Part shown: piece after piece, positions 47,512 to 58,415 of the stretch
How the letters are laid out: each line of letters starts with the position of its first letter
How positions within the stretch are numbered: the first letter of the stretch is position 1
DNA from: Phoronis australis
Lineage: Eukaryota; Phoronida; Phoronidae
Assembly: GCA_002633005.1 (NCBI GenBank)
Contig: NMRA01000892.1
Location: 1 to 64,000 of the forward strand
Length of the DNA: 64,000 nt
Direction: 5' to 3'
The notes under the pieces: generated by a model
The model's input: only the letters and a program-made list of their open reading frames with translations
The model's database searches: none
What the model was told of the DNA's origin: nothing
Position numbers and translations under genes: made by a program

Positions 47512-47627
47512 CATGGGCAGCGCACCATAGGAGGTTTAGAGCCCCCCACTTATTTTCTTCAGCTGCGCACCCATGGGGGGCTGGCAGCTATAGCCCCCTT
47601 CCTATTTCAGTGCTGCGCCGTCCATGG
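47512..47627. mobile_element. Short inverted-repeat element
   Basis: The left end CATGGGCAGCGCACC and the right end TGCTGCGCCGTCCATGG are imperfect inverted repeats. The interior holds two further near-copies, CAGCTGCGCACCCATGGGGGG and TAGCCCCC. Roughly 115 bp, non-coding, in the style of the GC-ended MITEs in this window but with a different terminus. Confidence 0.5.
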
Positions 47628-50177
47628 TCTGGTCTGCAATGAACGTAACAAATGGGTATATGCAAGGTCCAAATTGGAGTAAGACAAAGTCTCATTGTAT
47701 ACACAAATCTTTTTTGCAGAATGAAGCCACAAAAATCTATTAGTACTGGTTAAAAAGATACAATTATAGGACAACTCCATTTCAGACATGTATAGTTGTA
47801 GAGAAGACAACCAGTGGCCTTAACTAAGTAAGCATACAGTAAGTTCTAAAACAGAAACTATATTTAAGTTGTGAAAGTACGAATTGCGTGCATATGGGAA
47901 TTTTACCACGAATGTCGACTGCTGACTATTGAATACATACGCTTAATTGTAGTAATATCCTTTACCATCTGTAAATATGCCATACTGATCTTCAAAATGA
48001 CAAAGATTTGCTGCTACTAATTTTTGTAGAACAGGTCTGTGTCATGCACTAATAGTATTTAGCCCCTTACGTTTATTCAGCAACAGTGTCTACAAGGATG
48101 CGATAGTTCAATCTGCAGCAGGCCCGTAGCCAGGGGGGGGGGGGGGGTNGATCGAGCCCACCCGCGGAAAAGGTCCAGCCCAGCCTCTCCGTTAAAGCTA
48201 GGATAGAGCTGAACGACAACAACAAATTTGTTGCAGGTACTCGTACTTTATACTAACTAAAATGATAACCAAGCTGTTAATAAGTTCTTTGTCATGGCCT
48301 GTGGTTTTACTGTTATGTAATTACATAGTAACTTGCATAGTGGTGATCACGTCCTACCAATAATGGAACTTTCTAGGGTAAACTTTCATGAAACATAAAC
48401 CCTAGGGTTACACGCATTTACTGACTAGATGTGAGTCCATCTTTTCCAGACATCGCAGGCACAAAGGTTATTTGTCATTTTCCTTAGCTGCAGATTATTT
48501 GTTGAACAAATTTGATGTGGTGCTTAGTCCTCTTACTGGCACTCATATTTTGTGAACCAAGTTGCTTACCTGATTTGTGCCCTTTGTGTTGTATATTTTA
48601 CACGACCTTCTGTGGTATTATTATTTCAGAGAGCGTGTTGATGCCCTTCCGTATAGTTGTATTCTGAAGTGTTTTGTATAGATATTTTATTTTTCTTTCA
48701 TAGATAAATAATAGATATGCAAGTTTCCGTCTACAGTTTTTCCTGTGGCACATAGCGTGATGCACAGTCGTTAGTAACTGCATAGCAGCCCATCATATAT
48801 TTAATAAAAAAACTTTTCTTATGCTGCGTGACACTCTGAATTTCGGATATTGGAACTGTGTCATTTTGGACATGTTCTGCACCTTCTACAGACTGCGAGT
48901 ATTTACTTTTTGCTTCTGCTTATGTCTCCATTTAAAAGGGATTTTAATCAATTCTTGCTTTATACTTTGTCTTCATAGTGATTCGCAAAGTGATGCTCTG
49001 TCTCTTTTAACTATAACGCCCCCTTTTGCTCAAGCCGCCTGTTATGTTTGTAAAAGCGGTTTAATTTCAATACATTTTCAAACTAACAACCTGGCGTCCT
49101 TCTAATGTGATTGGCAATCTCATGTCACACCCTTTTTGTTTCACGCGGTGCAATTACATGTACATCCAAGTTTGCCTGCCTGTTATTGGTTGAGCTACTC
49201 ATACTGTACTTAATTTCGATATTAACCTTACCTACCAGTTAAATGTTGATATCTTACTTTATGGTCCAGAGGACGAAACATTCGAAAATTTGCCAAATGG
49301 TATCACTCAAGCAGTCTATGGGACTCCCATGAACCAGACACAATGCTACCGCCGTTGTTGTTTAGACTAACCTGGGTAGTATAATCTTTCTATTTAGAGA
49401 AAAACATGTCCAATTTCTGAGAGCAATTTTGCAGAGAGTTCCCCTAACAGCTAATGCTTCCTGGCCCCCCAGCCATTGTCGCAACGCCCACCCTTTCTGG
49501 TGCGCAAGTTAATTGATCCACCCTCAGATTTATAAATAGTCTCCGATCCACCACAATACCAACAGTTGTGACTAACCTCCTGACCTGAGCACATAGCAAC
49601 TTGAACGTCACTTAGCTTCTGCTGAGCTATCATAGCTCATACACGGTGCATTGCATTCGTAATAATAGAGGGCACTAAACTTGGGGAACGAAATTGTGCA
49701 CTAAACAGGCTGAATTTCACCAGGGTTTGCTCTGATATGAGTGGGGGTCAGTTGTGTCCGGGGACGGCTTGGCCATTGGGTGGCTTAACCCTGGGAAGGC
49801 GCGCGGCCGGGAGTGCTGGGTGACCCTGTAACGTACGATGCTCGGATGGAAGCTACCCCAGGTCCTCCAGGTATATTTGTGTCTGCACTGCCATGTAGTT
49901 CAATTTCCCTTGTAGTTAAGATATAGCTGTGTCTGGTACGTGGGTGCGGTATGGCGTCAGTGGAGGGTCTTGTCATCTACAGCGACCACATTTCCGGCTC
50001 TATGGTTTCCCAGGGTGTGGCTGGGTTGCGAGCTTTGAGGGAGAGGTACTGTACTGCCCATCGTGAGGTATCCAACCTGTCCCCCGGGTGATGTGCCCCA
50101 AGTCACACGTCTTGCCTGCATTCTGGAGGGGGGTTGAGATTCATGGAGGCAAATCCGAGAAAGGCGTCGGTCCATTT
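47628..50177. other. No gene recognised; contains a single-N join at 48149
   Basis: AT-rich with frames such as 48821-49105 (+) without motifs. A G-run with one N at 48149 (CAGGGGGGGG...TNG) may be the end of another MITE or a sequencing break. Confidence 0.45.
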
Positions 50178-50325
50178 CCAGTGGCGGATCTACGGGGGGG
50201 GNCCCCCCCCCCTCGGGCCGGGACCCGAAAATTAAACAAAAAAAAACGTCTCCAGCAAAACAAAAACGGCAACGCCAGCGTGTGTAAACCCCGAGTAAAC
50301 CAACTTGGAAAAAATGAGGGGGGGT
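50178..50325. mobile_element. hAT-like MITE, left-end fragment
   Basis: CAGTGGCGGATCTACGGGG opens a G run, one N at 50202, then a C run. The terminus agrees with the inverted right end of 58079-58407. A right terminal repeat is not found, so the piece is truncated or cut at the N. Confidence 0.5.
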
Positions 50326-51309
50326 TCACTCTTAAAATATATTTTTTTTCATTGTGAATTGCTGTTATGAAAATCAACGCGTTTCGAGTCTTCGTGGCTC
50401 ATCGGCAAAACCCCGGAGATCAATTGTGCGCTCGCTTCCGACGACACTTCTGAAGTAGCAAAGCATTTTAGATGGATGCACCGCTGAAAATGCAGCTCTA
50501 TAGCTGATTTCTTTAGGTAACTAGTTTCTAAGATATGTTTTGATTTGATTAGGGGAAATACTGTGGTGCCGCAACCCTGATATTCAGGCGAATTGATGGG
50601 CAACGTTTTTACCTCATCTGTCATGCCGTGTCATCCTATTACATCCCACACGTTTGTAACTCGAATTTGACTTGTGTATTGTAAAGTTGTCTTGCGCAAT
50701 ATCATACAGTGTACATGTACATGTAATACTTTTGAAAAAAAATCTCGTTTTCCGAAGAATTGCTATTGTGGCAGGCGCCGTGGTCTGGTCGCGAGTCTGT
50801 TTGAAGATCATGGCACTCTAACAAGTTATGACTATACAAGGAATGACCAAAGGGGCACACACATTAACAAAGTGACCGCATTCGCGAACAGTGTACAGTA
50901 CCAGAAATTGCGGGGAGGCTGTATTTTCACAACAAAGTCTTGCGGGACTCGTGCGATGTTCAATGGGCCTTCTAAGGAGCCCTAGTGCCGACCTCAACAC
51001 CTACCGTCTTTCTACGTGCAATAAGTACACGGAGGTTTTCTATACTGGGAAGTTCCCCCAGAAAGGCCCACCCGACGAAACGCCCATGCCCTTGAGCATT
51101 TATTTGATGTTAGTACTTCGGGTTTCAAGCGTTCACACATTGGGACGTTTATTTAAAAAATTGCAAGAGATGCAAATGGATCCTGGGATACATCGTCAAG
51201 GTTTGAAGTAGTCCATGACGAACGGAACAAATTTAGTTGCGCATGCTGTAAGTCTTTTGAATGGACTTGGTACCCTCAGGGGGCTTAGTGCCAACTGAGC
51301 TGCGAAACG

Positions 51310-51828
51310 AGATGCTGCATTGTAGAGGTGGACAAGCTCATTGACGCAACAGTTGACGAAGTGCAAGCGTTGGGAACAAACATCGAAGATATCTGGGTAG
51401 AATGGTTCTAAGACAAGCAAACCATTGGATCCGATAAACAGATTCCTCGGCAGTCTTGGCAGCAGGAAGATATGACCAACGTTCCTGGAGAAACACCCAG
51501 GTAATAAGTTATAATTATTCACAGTTTGTAATAATGTCGGTTTTTTATGCTTGTGTACAATGAAAACGAAATAGAAATTAATTTTAGACATGCCAAATTT
51601 ACCCAGTACACCAGAGGGTCTACAAGCGCACAGAAACTGATTCTGGTTTGTATTTCCACATGAGTCTATCTGCTTCATATCCAAAATCTTATTTCACGTA
51701 GTGCGTAGTTAAATCTGTACCCAATACTTGTTTCTTCCAGTGAGTACTACAGAACGGTGCGAAAACCCTTCCTTAACCTCTCGCAGCAGTTGACCACCAG
51801 ATGTGTAAACTACACGTATGAGGATTAA
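51310..51828 (+). pseudogene. hAT transposase-derived coding sequence with an intron, partly decayed
   Basis: Plus strand. Exon-like part 1 (about 51330-51500) reads VEVDKLIDATVDEVQALGT, then NIEDIWVEWF, a TAA stop, and RQSWQQEDMTNVPGETP. A GT at 51501 and TTTCTTCCAG at 51731-51740 bound a 240-bp intron. Part 2 continues SEYYRTVRKPFLNLSQQL to a stop at 51826-51828. Joining the two in phase restores the run PR(Q)...R.NVP.ETPSEYYR....PFL, which is typical of hAT transposases of the ZMYM/P52rIPK type just before the catalytic dimerisation region. A weaker match further upstream (about 51230, AHAVSLLNGL) is in another frame. The stop and frame change make a working product unlikely. Confidence 0.7.
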
Positions 51829-51870
51829 AACGTGTGTAGAGAGAAGTTTCAATTCGAAATTTTTTGCAAA

Positions 51871-52148
51871 GTACGCTTTAGGTCTCACGACGGACCAGGC
51901 TAGCTTGATTTGTGTAGATATCGAGTTTCAGTGTACTTCTGGTCCCTCGGCGAACTAGTCTTGTGATGTTTTTTTACCAGAGTGTGCTTTGTAAAACTAT
52001 TTATCTCAACCAGTACTGTTTGGTCCCGCGACAGATCGACTATTTTTATAGGGATAATAAGCACAGGTGTACTTTTGGGCTCGTGACGGACCAGGCCAGA
52101 GTTTTTGTGTACTTTCAGTGTACATCTGGTCCCTCTACGAACTAGGCC
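51871..52148 (+). repeat. Five spaced copies of a GTGTACTTCTGGTCCC-type motif
   Basis: Copies of about 30 bp start at 51871, 51931, 52012, 52067 and 52118: GTACGCTTTAGGTCTCACG, GTGTACTTCTGGTCCCTCGG, AGTACTGTTTGGTCCCGCG, GTGTACTTTTGGGCTCGTG and GTGTACATCTGGTCCCTCTA. Each is followed by ACGGACCAGGC or CGAACTAG. Spacing alternates about 51-60 and 55-81 bp; copies 1-2 and 4-5 look like one larger duplicated unit. Confidence 0.8.
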
Positions 52149-55100
52149 TACTCCTGTAGGCCTATATATTTTCACCACGGTGTAGGCTTACAGAGTGTTT
52201 TGGTTTCGTGAAACTGTTTTCAGATGATTTGTTTCCTGATACATTTGACGTTTTTCAATTGTTGTCAACGTGATTCAGCTTAATAAAGTGATACTTAATT
52301 GTTTATTGTTGCTTTTAGTAATAGACTATGAGCTGAGAGCACCATCGTTCGCCAGTTTTTCTCGTAACGAGACAGAACACATGTTTATTATCGGACTAAA
52401 AGTACAGGTCTTCATTCTTTAACAGCTTGAGGCTGTTGCGATCATCTGATATTCAAGTTTTTACGCCCCGTGGGTGCTCCTTATGCTCTTCAATGTTTGG
52501 TGGCTGTCTAAACCCCTGTATACACACCACACTTTTTCGTATGCTAAAAAGGTGCGTGTAAGCAGATAACAAAAATTTTTGCTGCTGGTGTGACTCATAC
52601 CCAGATGTACACAAATATGGTTTCACGAAACTTATGAGCCAAGTTCATGTGACGAAATCGATAAGGTTTTTAATTATCTTAAGAAAAACTCCAGGGACAA
52701 GTTAAGTGCCAGAAACGTACCAGGATGCATGGAAATTTCACTGTTTGGCTACAAAAACAAAAAGTTGTCTTACACGGGAGGGGGGTTTCCGTTCTTTTAA
52801 ATTCAATACACGTCGACGGTAAGTTCACTATTGGCAGTCCTTCGTCGTTACTCAAAAACCATACATTTACCTACCGTGTTTTCTTGTACTAAGAAGACCC
52901 CGACAAGCATGGTCACATTATTAGGGAAAAGTAGCTCTAGACCTAATAAAACATTAGTCAATGACTAAAGTCTTCTCTTGTCAGTCATTGTCAATGGTGC
53001 ACAACCTTGCAGATTTCATGCGAGCAACAAACTTAATTGAGAATGTTACGGTTACAGGCACTATTCCGAGGGGTTCACTATTCAGAAGGTTCTGTACTCT
53101 CAAGGTTTGTTATCTTCAAGAGTTCCTTATTTCGAATGTTCACAATTCCGAAAACAGAATTCCGACAGTTTAGTACTGTGATTGCCTCCTAACGAGTCGT
53201 GACTGGGATGAATAAAGTGTTGTATTTGTTTCCATTTAATAACCATTTAAAGAGTGTGCAAGAGTTGATTAGTTATTAAACATTGATTATATTGTTTTAC
53301 AAATGAGCTCAGTTCCAATTACTGCCAATCGTGATTAGGTACGAGTCCACGAGACCACCAGCCATTAAATTAATAAGCAGTTGATATTATTTTGGTTATG
53401 CAAATGGTTTGTTATTGAAATGTATTGAATAAAGAGTGAGTGATTTACTACCAACATTTAGAAATTCTACCACATAACCCACTAACACCGTTTTGAACCA
53501 ATGTTTTTGCAATGTCATAAGTCATCTGCACGCATTGTTCAGAGTAATAGAATGAAACTTTTCCTAAATAAATGAAATAGCTTGGTTATTTTAACAAACA
53601 ATATAAGTATTGTCAGTCAACCTGCTAGATATACATTTTGGCACAACACTATGTACAAAAACGGGATCGTTAGGGCAGCAAGTAAAAAAGTAAAAACATT
53701 TCATTAAGTCTTTGATTTCAACATTGTTCACTTATATACATGCACTTTGCACGTTGCACCTGAGTTTTTACCTTCTGAATGTTTCATAACATGTGGAAAA
53801 TACGAACGTAAAATTACGAACATAAAACTACAAGCGAAAATATGAATGTAAAATTACGAGCGCACAACTGCTTCAGAGCTCACGTAACCAACAAACCAAT
53901 TTCTCATTGGATAAAAGTATTTCTTGTCGTAAAATACGAGTGAAGTGTCTGTCGTAATTACGCGCGACACTTTCATCCGTACGGCCCGCGAAACATTCTG
54001 GGCCAAATTACATCCGAATTTGAGCTGCGTTATTTGCGAGCAACCGTTACGGCATCCTGATTTCTGCTATTACATATCTCATGTTATCTCAGGGAAATAG
54101 AGCTGAGCGCCCCCTAATTAAGCTGCTTCAAGGGCCTTATCGAGAACTCAACAGTGTCGACGTGTGCAGAATATCAAAGGTCCACCGTTCTAGAAATTCG
54201 AACCACTGCCCCGCGCAATGCTGGCTACGGGCCTGTGCAGGACCATGCCAGCAATTTTATATTCTTTTGTTGGTATCCTAATGTACTTTCTTGCTTTGTC
54301 AACATGGGTTGAGTTTCATGGATTTTTTAAAATATTTAAGTTAATAAGAATAATTTAAAAATTGGGCATGGCAGGCTAATTCCTTATCACTGTCATTGCT
54401 CGTCAAATTAGCTAAAAACACAATAGCGATGGTTTGAACACGAAGTAGGTTGCAAATTGCCAAATGGTTTTGAGAACGTGTTATGTGGCAAAAATATTTT
54501 CCAAAAATCACTGAACCTTGTCCAATAAGTATCTTGTCGTGGTGCTGGGGAATAACACTACATGATGCCGGCTATTTGGACCCGCAAGGTATGTCATTAG
54601 TGCAAGAGTCAACTATCTGCAAAATTGTTTCCACGTTTACAAATTGTCACTGAATACAACTGCACTTTGTGTTATAGCGTGGATCTTGTTAAAGTAGCAT
54701 TATCACCTAATTCCTGATATACATTAGAACACGTACTTAAGATCATGCAAATACATCTCTGAAGTTCCAGTTCCGTCATTGAAAGCGATTTTCTTTGTTC
54801 ATATTCAGGGAGGAAGCACTTTTCTGATGCGAGAATTTACATACTGGCATGTAATTACATATACTAAAATCATGGATTAAATGGATTTGACTGATTCCTT
54901 CAGCAGAATGATTCCACGAACTTGATTTACTTAACTTGTATTTTGCGATTTCAGCTTTACCTATAGCACTGCGCGGGATGTTGCAGTGCTCTTATCTGAT
55001 TTAACTGTGGACACATTTTGGGCAAGTGCAGTTGAAATTCTCCTCAATTAGCAATTATTTTTGTAAAAATTTCTATACACAGATTTCGTGTTTTCTCCAG

Positions 55101-55163
55101 TGTCATATACCCCAATTTATAGGAATTTCGAAAAATAGGAGGTCGTGCTCTATGTCATTTTAC
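52149..55163. other. No gene recognised; minisatellite at 53799-53866
   Basis: AT-rich non-coding sequence. Within it, 53799-53866 repeats an 11-14 bp unit (ATACGAACGTAAA, ATTACGAACATAA, AATATGAATGTAAA, ATTACGAGCG) four to five times. No coding candidates. Confidence 0.5.
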
Positions 55164-55887
55164 CATAGATTATAGACAACGGATTCGGAACTCCGGCATT
55201 TTCTTACGTACTATCCAAGAGGCGCCGCCACTCCCCTGACCTTTCTGGTACAGTTTCCAGTTAGTGTATTTTGACGAAAAACATTTACATATACATTACT
55301 GTCCAGTACAACGAAAAAAAATTTAATTTTGGCATTGAAACGCTGTTCAAAGTCTTTCAATAGTAGAAGTGTTGGTATTGTGAGTACTTTTGGCAATGCT
55401 ACTGGTAATTAATTACAAAATTCAAGATTCGTTGCCGACTGATTATGTCGTCTGCTTGCTCAATAGCATAGCAGCATAGTTATCGGACAGTTTGTGATTT
55501 ATGCTTCACATAGGCCTACTGAGAAAACTACGAAAGCATGTTTGTGCACAAATTCCAAGGAGTACCTGTGAATGCAAAAGATACTTATATAACGTTTTTG
55601 GTTTAGAAAAATATCAATTATGTTCGAATTGAAAAATGCACTTCTGCAACGATTTGACTATTTTAACCTTTGCATGTTTATAATTCAACATTCTCAAGTG
55701 AGCAGTTCTTCTGGGAAGTGTTGAGTGGCCCTTAAAAGGGCCGTTGGTTGTAGGTATAGCGTGAAATGGTTCTTAAAAGAACCATTGAGTAATTCAACAT
55801 GAATAACACAGTATACCATGCTCACTCAAGTACTGAAGGTCCTTTTCGTTCAAGTTTTCATCTGGGAAGGCTGGATGAAAACAGAGG
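55164..55887. repeat. Duplicated 0.7-kb segment, copy 1
   Basis: From CATAGATTATAGACAAC to GGATGAAAACAGAGG this segment is collinear and closely similar with 62034-62711, same orientation, with small indels (about 14-19 bp near 55215 and another near 55575). No long frame is conserved between the copies. It carries two hairpins of histone-mRNA type on the minus strand (see separate feature). It may be a non-autonomous mobile element or a local duplication. Confidence 0.85.
55727..55783 (-). promoter_or_regulatory. Two histone 3'-end-like stem-loops in tandem
   Basis: On the minus strand GGTTCT-TTTA-AGAACC-A (55783-55768) is followed by GGCCCT-TTTA-AGGGCC-AC (55742-55727). Each has the six-base stem and four-base U-rich loop of the metazoan replication-dependent histone mRNA terminator. 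Thirteen to twenty bases after the second one lies a purine-rich AGAAGAA, in the place of the U7 snRNA-binding element. No histone coding sequence is found upstream on that strand within 500 bp, so this may be a relic or coincidence. Confidence 0.5.
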
Positions 55888-58078
55888 TTATGATTGTTGA
55901 TCATTAAATGAATGAATGACGTGAATGAATGACATCCAGATAATGTATCTTAACATGGGCTTCACAAAACAGCTTTAAAATACTTTTCATTCAATAGCCA
56001 CTTTCAAGACAAATTGGTGTAAATGACAGCAGTCGATGTTCTGTATTGTTTTGTGTTTAACTGAAACATGACCAGAGGTCGGGTCTTTATATTGTCAAGC
56101 TCCTGCGAAATTGCAACGTTTAATTCACAATTGGGGTGCATGTACGCATCCAGGGGGCTCGGAGGGGGTCTCGAATGAGATCCCATATTAGACAAAGTGG
56201 ACAAATAGCTCCGACAGCAGAGAAACAAACAAATCCGAAAATGTAGAACACGAGACAGAATGACACCACTAAAATGGCAGGAACTGTCAAAAATCAGCGA
56301 ATGCACAAATCACAGCTCTGAACGTACTCCGTGAATCTTAGAAAAAAATGCACATTCTGAAAATTTTGAGCCACCCATTTTTTAGGCTCGGTGCGCGCAT
56401 GAGATGGATTGGGCAAGATTTCATGTCAAAATATGACAATGCTTCGGTCTCAATTGGAATAACAGCTGATTCTACAAATGGATTGTAATACCACATAAAG
56501 GTAGAGATCCACTCGTAGCCATTACTAATTCTAGTAGGGCACGCCACAAACACACCGAATTGTGTCATAATGAAAACTCTTAACATTGACTTAGCTTGCG
56601 GATGCTATTCTCATAAAGTTATTTTATTTGATTTCTTATCAAAAATAAATATTAAACGAATAACTAATGCAGGAAGCGTGCAACTGTACTTTATTATAGA
56701 AATGTTTTGGAATAAAATAAAGTCAACGTTGCCGCACCCCAGCTCTGTCGACTGTGATTCCGGGGCCCTGTCTGCAATCTCAGGCTCATACTCATACTCG
56801 AGATTTCATACTCAAAATTGTGCTCACTGGTGTCGTACTCAAAAAGCGTATTTAATGTCGCATTTTGAGTAGACTCTAAACGTAATCAAATCTGAGAATC
56901 GTACACGAGTTGCTATGGAACTCTTCAGTTAAGATGTGAAATGCAAAACCACAAAAAATCGTGCTGATTCAGCGCTCCCTATATTCGCATCGACTACCAT
57001 AGCAACTGCGTTATCGTCAGCTCTCGTTACAATTGACCTATCGCCAGGATTATGACGGACGGCTTAATTGACCAATCAGAACGCAGCATTCTTGGCACAC
57101 TTTCGTCTGCGTTTCCAAGCCGCCATTTTACCCGACAAACCAAACGCAGTCAGTAAAATTTACTTTAGTCTATAGCTCAAGAAACTGTTGATATGACGTG
57201 TGTAGCACCAACAGCCGTTGTGCTGCTCCAGAATAATATCCCGTCATTTTTGGCATGTCCTAAGCCGAAAAATGATGTTGAAAAGCGTAAACTATGGATC
57301 AAACTGTACGGCCACACGAGCAGCTGAACTTAGCGATGTTGCTTGATAACTCGAAGGCTATAATAAACACAAATATACATGTATTAGTTCCAAGATACGC
57401 ACTTTTCAGCTTGGTGGCTATGGTGCAGGGCTATCTCAGATTTTGACTCCCGAGTTGGCTACATCTGGCCGCCTTTGTCTCGGCACCTGCTGGATCTCAG
57501 CATTCTGGCGGTAGTCCTCGGAAATTAATGTTTTCAAGGACATTTTTGTTTTATGTTTTTGTATTTATTTCAACCTAATGGACATTATTTTGTTTCGTAT
57601 CAGAGGTACATTTTTGTTATTCATAAACTGTAAGCTGGCGTTCAACTGAACTTCTCTCCCGGTCAAATTTCAGAGATTCGATTGGCACAGGGAAGGGCAC
57701 TGGATTACTGCCGGAACTCAAAGCCTTGGTCGAGCTGTTGTCACTAAAAATAAACTGTTGAATTACTTTTTGACGTGTACCTCTAGTATACACTATGTCT
57801 GTAGAGTTAGAGAGAGAGCTCATTTTGGAGTTGTTCAGACATGATATTTAGATTTATGAAGCTTTAAAAAAGAATTTGAGTTATTTTTGTAAATAACCTA
57901 TTTTTGCAACTACGACACCAGACTTGTAATCTTTTTTAACCATACCACGACATAGTGATCATGCTACCTTCAAAAGTAAATGAAAGCTACCTTTATGGAA
58001 TGAAACTACAAAAAATGCCAAGTTCACAAGAAGGTAGACCTAATTTAAATGTCTTAATGGTGCAAACGGACAATTCCA
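55888..58078. other. No gene recognised
   Basis: Non-coding with short frames. A 68-codon frame at 57617-57823 (-) starting MSSLSNSTDIVYT has no motif and no splice donor I can defend. Confidence 0.45.
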
Positions 58079-58407
58079 TAGGCGGATTTAGGGGGGGGGG
58101 GCAGGGGCCCCAGCCCCCTCCCGCTTGGGTGCCGCAAGCATAACGAAACAGCAAGAGCGTGAGGAAATATTGAGTTCAGTAACTAGGACCGGTAGCGGAA
58201 GAGGGGGGCTCAGACCCCAGATCGCGGCGGAATCGTGTTCCTGTTTTTTTTTTAGTCCACCGATAGATTTTCTGAACAGAAAATCCAACGGTCTACATCC
58301 CTGGCCCCTGCAAATTTCGGGCGGCCTGTGCACATACAATCGCACTTTGCCCAATTCCACGAGGCAACATATGTTGGGCCCCCCTGTGGTATCCTAGATC
58401 CGCCACT
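58079..58407. mobile_element. hAT-like MITE, complete copy
   Basis: Flanked by CAATTCCA (58071-58078) and GAATTCCA (58408-58415), an 8-bp duplication with one mismatch. Left TIR TAGGCGGATTTAGGGG; right TIR, inverted, AGTGGCGGATCTAGG. The first 90 bp match the fragment at 86-180. No transposase frame. Termini and duplication length fit a hAT non-autonomous element. Confidence 0.85.
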
Positions 58408-58415
58408 GAATTCCA

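Noticed and set aside
51196-51684. 162-codon minus-strand frame
   Set aside because: Antisense to the hAT-derived sequence, whose plus-strand reading carries the conserved NVP.ETPSEYYR motif.
58088-58397. 90-codon frames on both strands with Gly/Pro-rich peptides
   Set aside because: They lie inside a non-autonomous MITE and result from its G and C runs.
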